DNA of 64,000 nt from Lantana camara (taxonomy: Eukaryota > Streptophyta > Magnoliopsida > Lamiales > Verbenaceae), in assembly GCA_037501455.1 (NCBI GenBank), contig CM074858.1, forward strand, positions 15,550,501 through 15,614,500. Direction: 5' to 3'. Shown here piece by piece: positions 60,701-64,000 of the stretch. The number at the start of each line of letters is the position of its first letter. Position 1 is the stretch's first letter. The notes under the pieces are model-generated. The model was not told the origin of the DNA. It saw nothing but the letters and a program-made list of their open reading frames with translations, and ran no database searches. The position numbers and the translations under genes are program-made.

Positions 60701-63562
60701 TGTTCTAGAATTATTGAGGGTCTTGCAATATTATTAAACAATATCCTTCAAATATTTCTTCAGGTAAAGTATCACAAGCCAAGAGGATGGAAGCCACAAG
60801 TTCAGTATTTTTACCTGATTTCTTTATATGCTAAAGATAACTCCGGGGAGTCATTGCGTATGAATTGCCAACCAAGATCGAGAATTGTTGACATTTCCTG
60901 TTCTAATGATAGTGGGTCTGCACTTTGGAGAGTACTTCCATTCAAACGTGATGCCTATGAAGACGCTATTGAGCAGGAATGTTCTACTTCCTTATCTAGA
61001 AGTACGTTTCACCTTGTGAATAAGAAGAATGATTGTGCAGTGGCTTTTCAGGATAGCATCCTTGAATTTGTCAGAAAACCGGGAAATCTATTCAAGTGGA
61101 AAGTGTTTGATGACCCTGGTCCAATAGGTAATAGCCTGTTGCAAAATGGTTATATAACCCAGGGACCTTCAAGCCCCACTACTGGGTCTAGGGATCTTTC
61201 TGATCCTACGAGGACTGGAATTAATTCTCAATATGATTCAAGTGTCACTGACATGGGTGTGTCAAGGACAAACGGGAATGATTTGGGGATCACAGTAGTC
61301 GTTGGCAAGGCCACCCTGACAATTGTTCATGAGCTTTCAGAGACTGAGGAAAAGTTCCCCCTTCTCCAGGGATCAATCATTCCCAGTCAAACAGTAGTAC
61401 AGATTACTAATTCTAAAGTCAGGGTTATGAACACGTTTGAAGTTATTCTGTATCATTTTGATGCCCAGCAAAACTTGTGGTAACCTTTTTCATGCTTTGT
61501 TTCTGAGTTCAATCCCTCGCATGTGTTGCCTAACTTTCCTTCTCAGTTCTCAGCAGCACCTGTGTGAGCAAATTTTATATTTCACTTAGATGCTTCAACT
61601 AAGTTAACTTTCATTTGTGATTTCAGGAAGGCATTCATTCAACCTCTTGAAATCTGCACTTTCTACTCTCAAAAGTTTCTTGTTCAGGGTGCAGAACATA
61701 CTTTACAGGGAGTTTGCAAACATTTCTACGCTAAAATTAATGAGGTTTATCTCTTGGTATTGAATTGTTTGTTCTTGAAAGCATCAAACTTTATTAATAT
61801 GATGATAAGCTTGTTATGGTATTGACAGGTGACTGTATTACTGAGTGAGCTTCCATTGGATATGCTTCTATTTGTGATTGGAGAGCTGGGTTTGGCTGGT
61901 CCTTATGCAGTGAAAAGCTCTGCACTTCTGGCCAATTGCTGCAAGGTTTTGAAACTAATTGTTTCTAGCATGAGTAGTTAGTTGGTGTGCCTTTCTTTAC
62001 TGAAACTGTACAAGGATATTCTCTGCATACATTTGCCTGTGTTTCTTGAACTTCCACAAGTTTCTGTTTTTCACATTTGAGTAGCTGGTTTCCTTCCATA
62101 TCTTCTTTCACTTTAAATGTTTTTTTTTATCGTGTGTTTGTCTTGTTTACAATATTTTTTTTCTGCTTTGTCATAGAACTGATTAAGTACATCTGCTCGA
62201 GGCATGAAAGAAAACTGGATGCCACATTTATGTCTCCCAGCTTTTGCATATCTTTCCTCCATGTTTCTCAGTAATGATTTGATAATGTTCCATCTCCTGG
62301 AATCTTATTGTTAGAGGCTCAGAATGTTGATTGTGTCTCAACTGAGCCTCTTTTTCTATTTCTGAAGCATAATCCAAGTTGAATTCTGGGCATAGTGTCC
62401 TTGAGTTTGTTTGTTATCACTTTTTTTGTCCTCGTCTTTGTTTCAACTCCTGAAATGTAAATAGTTCTCCTCTGTGAAAATTCTGTATTGTTTTATCTAG
62501 TTGCCACTATTGTATGATGCTTCAGATATTAGCATGTGAGAATTTTCTGATGGAGGAAGCTAGTGAATTTTGATGTCTTGTAAACTAAATTCTAAAACGA
62601 TTTATAACTGTTTCCCTTGGGAGTTCAAATCTAAACCTCATTCTACTTTGTCTGTCCCTCGCTCATTTTGCTCTTAAGATCAAGAACCATACTTATATTC
62701 TTCATGTAATTTGTAGCTTTTGCCTTTTTCCCAAACAAGGGTTCTGGCTTTACCAACTAAAAGGAAAAAAAAAAAACCAACCCAACCAACACACACTCAT
62801 GTGCATGCTTCAAATTGTGTTTCCAAACCCTTTTTTTTCGCTGAGAACCTGCTCATTTTGAACTGTAGTTTTCAACAGTGATAGTGCTTTGGGTACTTAA
62901 TTTGTTAAGTCAATTTAATAAAATTTGGCTATAGATGTGTGTGGCATTGGGCCTAATGAGATGGAAGTTACTACTGGTTATTGAGTGTTGTGTAGATTAT
63001 GGACACAATGCACACCGATACACGTTTTCTTACTTGCTCCTCAAAATGCTGTACTGATAGATGGATATAATCCTAAAATGATAAATGCATGATATGGTAT
63101 CTAGGATCTCAATGCAATTAATAAATTTATGGTTATATTGACTTGTCAAGAGTTTTTATTTTCCGAACTTGGAAGGTTGAACTTCATAATAGTGTTCTTG
63201 TGCTTGTGCTCATGCTTGGACAGTTTGACAGAAGTTAAAATTATCTTCTTTTATGGCTGCAATATGCTGGATTATCTTATTGGTTGCCTGTGTAGTGATT
63301 TAATTGTAAATCTGGATTATGACTACCTTAAATCTTCCATTAAGACAGATATCCCTCACCATATTCGACAGTTTATATTTATGACCTGTGCTTCTGATTG
63401 AGCCTGGCTTACTGCGCAGGATTGTTCTGAAGATGATTGATCTGTTATTGATATTTCTAAATGGCAGGTTGAAAACCAGTCTGGGTTGACCCTTATTTGC
63501 CAGTTCTATGATAACCAAGATGCATCAGTATCTGCACAAGAGTCGAGTACCATTTTTTTAAG
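51799..63562 (+). CDS. VPS13/chorein-family bridge-like lipid transfer protein (5' part; continues past the window)
   Basis: Fourteen exons join in phase: 51799-52079, 52184-52280, 53020-55208, 55790-55904, 56875-57684, 57826-58099, 58177-58316, 58400-58678, 59010-59136, 59216-59340, 60764-61479, 61627-61744, 61829-61945, 63468-63562. That is 5483 coding bases, about 1827 residues, still open. All introns are GT..AG. The N-terminus (MFFNDFVQRKLSALLQPWL, LKLGLFRSNGTLNNI) is the chorein entry region of VPS13 proteins, which form long grooves that move lipids between membranes at contact sites. Later segments such as SRMELLFKGRNLDVVVD and VENQSGLTLICQFYDNQ fit the repeating and WD40-like/adaptor regions of the family. 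Start chosen as the ATG at MFFNDF; an upstream in-frame ATG at 51751 is less family-like. Exon 8 could begin at 58342 only with a frame break, so 58400 is preferred. No stop or frameshift seen. Confidence 0.85.
59341..60763 (+). other. Large intron of the VPS13-like gene
   Basis: GTAAGATG donor and ATTTCTTCAG acceptor; no internal gene recognised. Confidence 0.7.
61946..63467 (+). other. Large intron of the VPS13-like gene
   Basis: Donor GTTTTG after LLANCCK, acceptor AAATGGCAG before VENQSG. No gene inside; poly(A) tract near 62764. Confidence 0.65.
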
Positions 63563-64000
63563 GTAGCTCCAATGAGTTTTATTACTTCTGCATGAATATT
63601 CAGTGCTGACCGCTAAGTTTCTACAATTTTCAATATTGTCAATATTTACCAGTGGATTGTGATTAAAGAACTTTGTTTGTGAGGAAGATTGGTTAGTAAT
63701 AAACTTCATACTGTTCTTTTGTATAAATATGTATGCTAAACTGTGAAAAGTTTCCAAGACTTTCGGACTCCTATAAATATATTGACAAGTGACAACCCAT
63801 TATGACACAGGGCATCAGTGGTTAATTTGTAAGTAAGAAGCCAGATCAGTCTGATTCATTTACCTTCCTTTTGAGTGAACAATTCGCAGATTTCATGTGA
63901 AGGAAAGGAAAACTCTAACACAAAGATGAAACAGTTGGCTTTGGAAGTTGGAAATGCAGAATAGCAACTCCAGTTGATGATTTTTGAAAAAGAAAATATT
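63563..64000 (+). other. Window end inside the VPS13-like gene
   Basis: Donor GTAGCT follows exon 14. An acceptor-like ATGACACAG at about 63812 could open another exon, but I could not keep a frame through to the end, so it is left unassigned. Confidence 0.4.

Overview
This is eukaryotic nuclear DNA from a flowering plant, most likely a eudicot. The genes are intron-rich with GT/AG borders. There are long-LTR Ty3/gypsy elements primed by initiator Met-tRNA, MULE and PIF/Harbinger transposons, and two plant-type host genes. I cannot name the species. About three quarters of the window is transposable-element DNA; the host genes sit in the last quarter.

Layout. (1) 1-25,000: a decayed minus-strand DUF1985 gene (the kind usually linked to Ulp1-like peptidase and mobile in plants) broken up by three Tekay/Del-type chromoviral retrotransposons. 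These are truncated element A (84-~3243), full-length element B (3886-14333, plus strand, target duplication TCAGG) and full-length element C (14606-23126, minus strand, target duplication CATTA). C has an open 1509-residue gag-pol frame and nearly identical LTRs. (2) 25,000-33,572: a truncated LTR (E) abutting a non-autonomous, largely collapsed element D on the minus strand. (3) 33,573-37,673: remnants of a PIF/Harbinger pair, a Myb/SANT-like protein and a DDE transposase, both broken. (4) 39,500-40,000: two copies of a short TIR element, one with an 8-bp target duplication. (5) 40,526-46,116: a complete-length MULE with ~208-bp TIRs and 9-bp target duplication TTTATACTT; its transposase has nonsense codons. 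(6) 48,760-50,250: an intact single-exon WD40 gene of the JINGUBANG type, minus strand. (7) 51,799 to beyond the window end: a plus-strand VPS13/chorein-family lipid-transfer gene; at least 14 exons can be joined in phase (about 1827 codons).

The most interesting signal is inside the LTRs. Five LTR families here (A-E), almost unalignable elsewhere, share one architecture: a splice-donor-like AG|GTGAGG, then 720-880 bp, then a small hairpin CAGTC..GACTG whose stem covaries between families, then a pyrimidine tract and CAG acceptor. This looks like an intron inside the LTR. Upstream of it, A, B and D have a second intron-like segment carrying an array of 12-20 bp palindromes (consensus core ACGGCCGT in A and B). 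Element C lacks exactly that segment, as if its LTR had been copied from a spliced RNA. The intron reading is inference; the shared motifs are visible in the sequence.

Other notable points: element B landed within a few bases of a splice donor and element C inside an intron of the same gene. The palindromes of B are perfect in its 3' LTR but half are mutated in its 5' LTR. The MULE transposase has lost its frame by nonsense codons that all fit C-to-T or G-to-A change, and carries a 120-bp in-frame tandem duplication.
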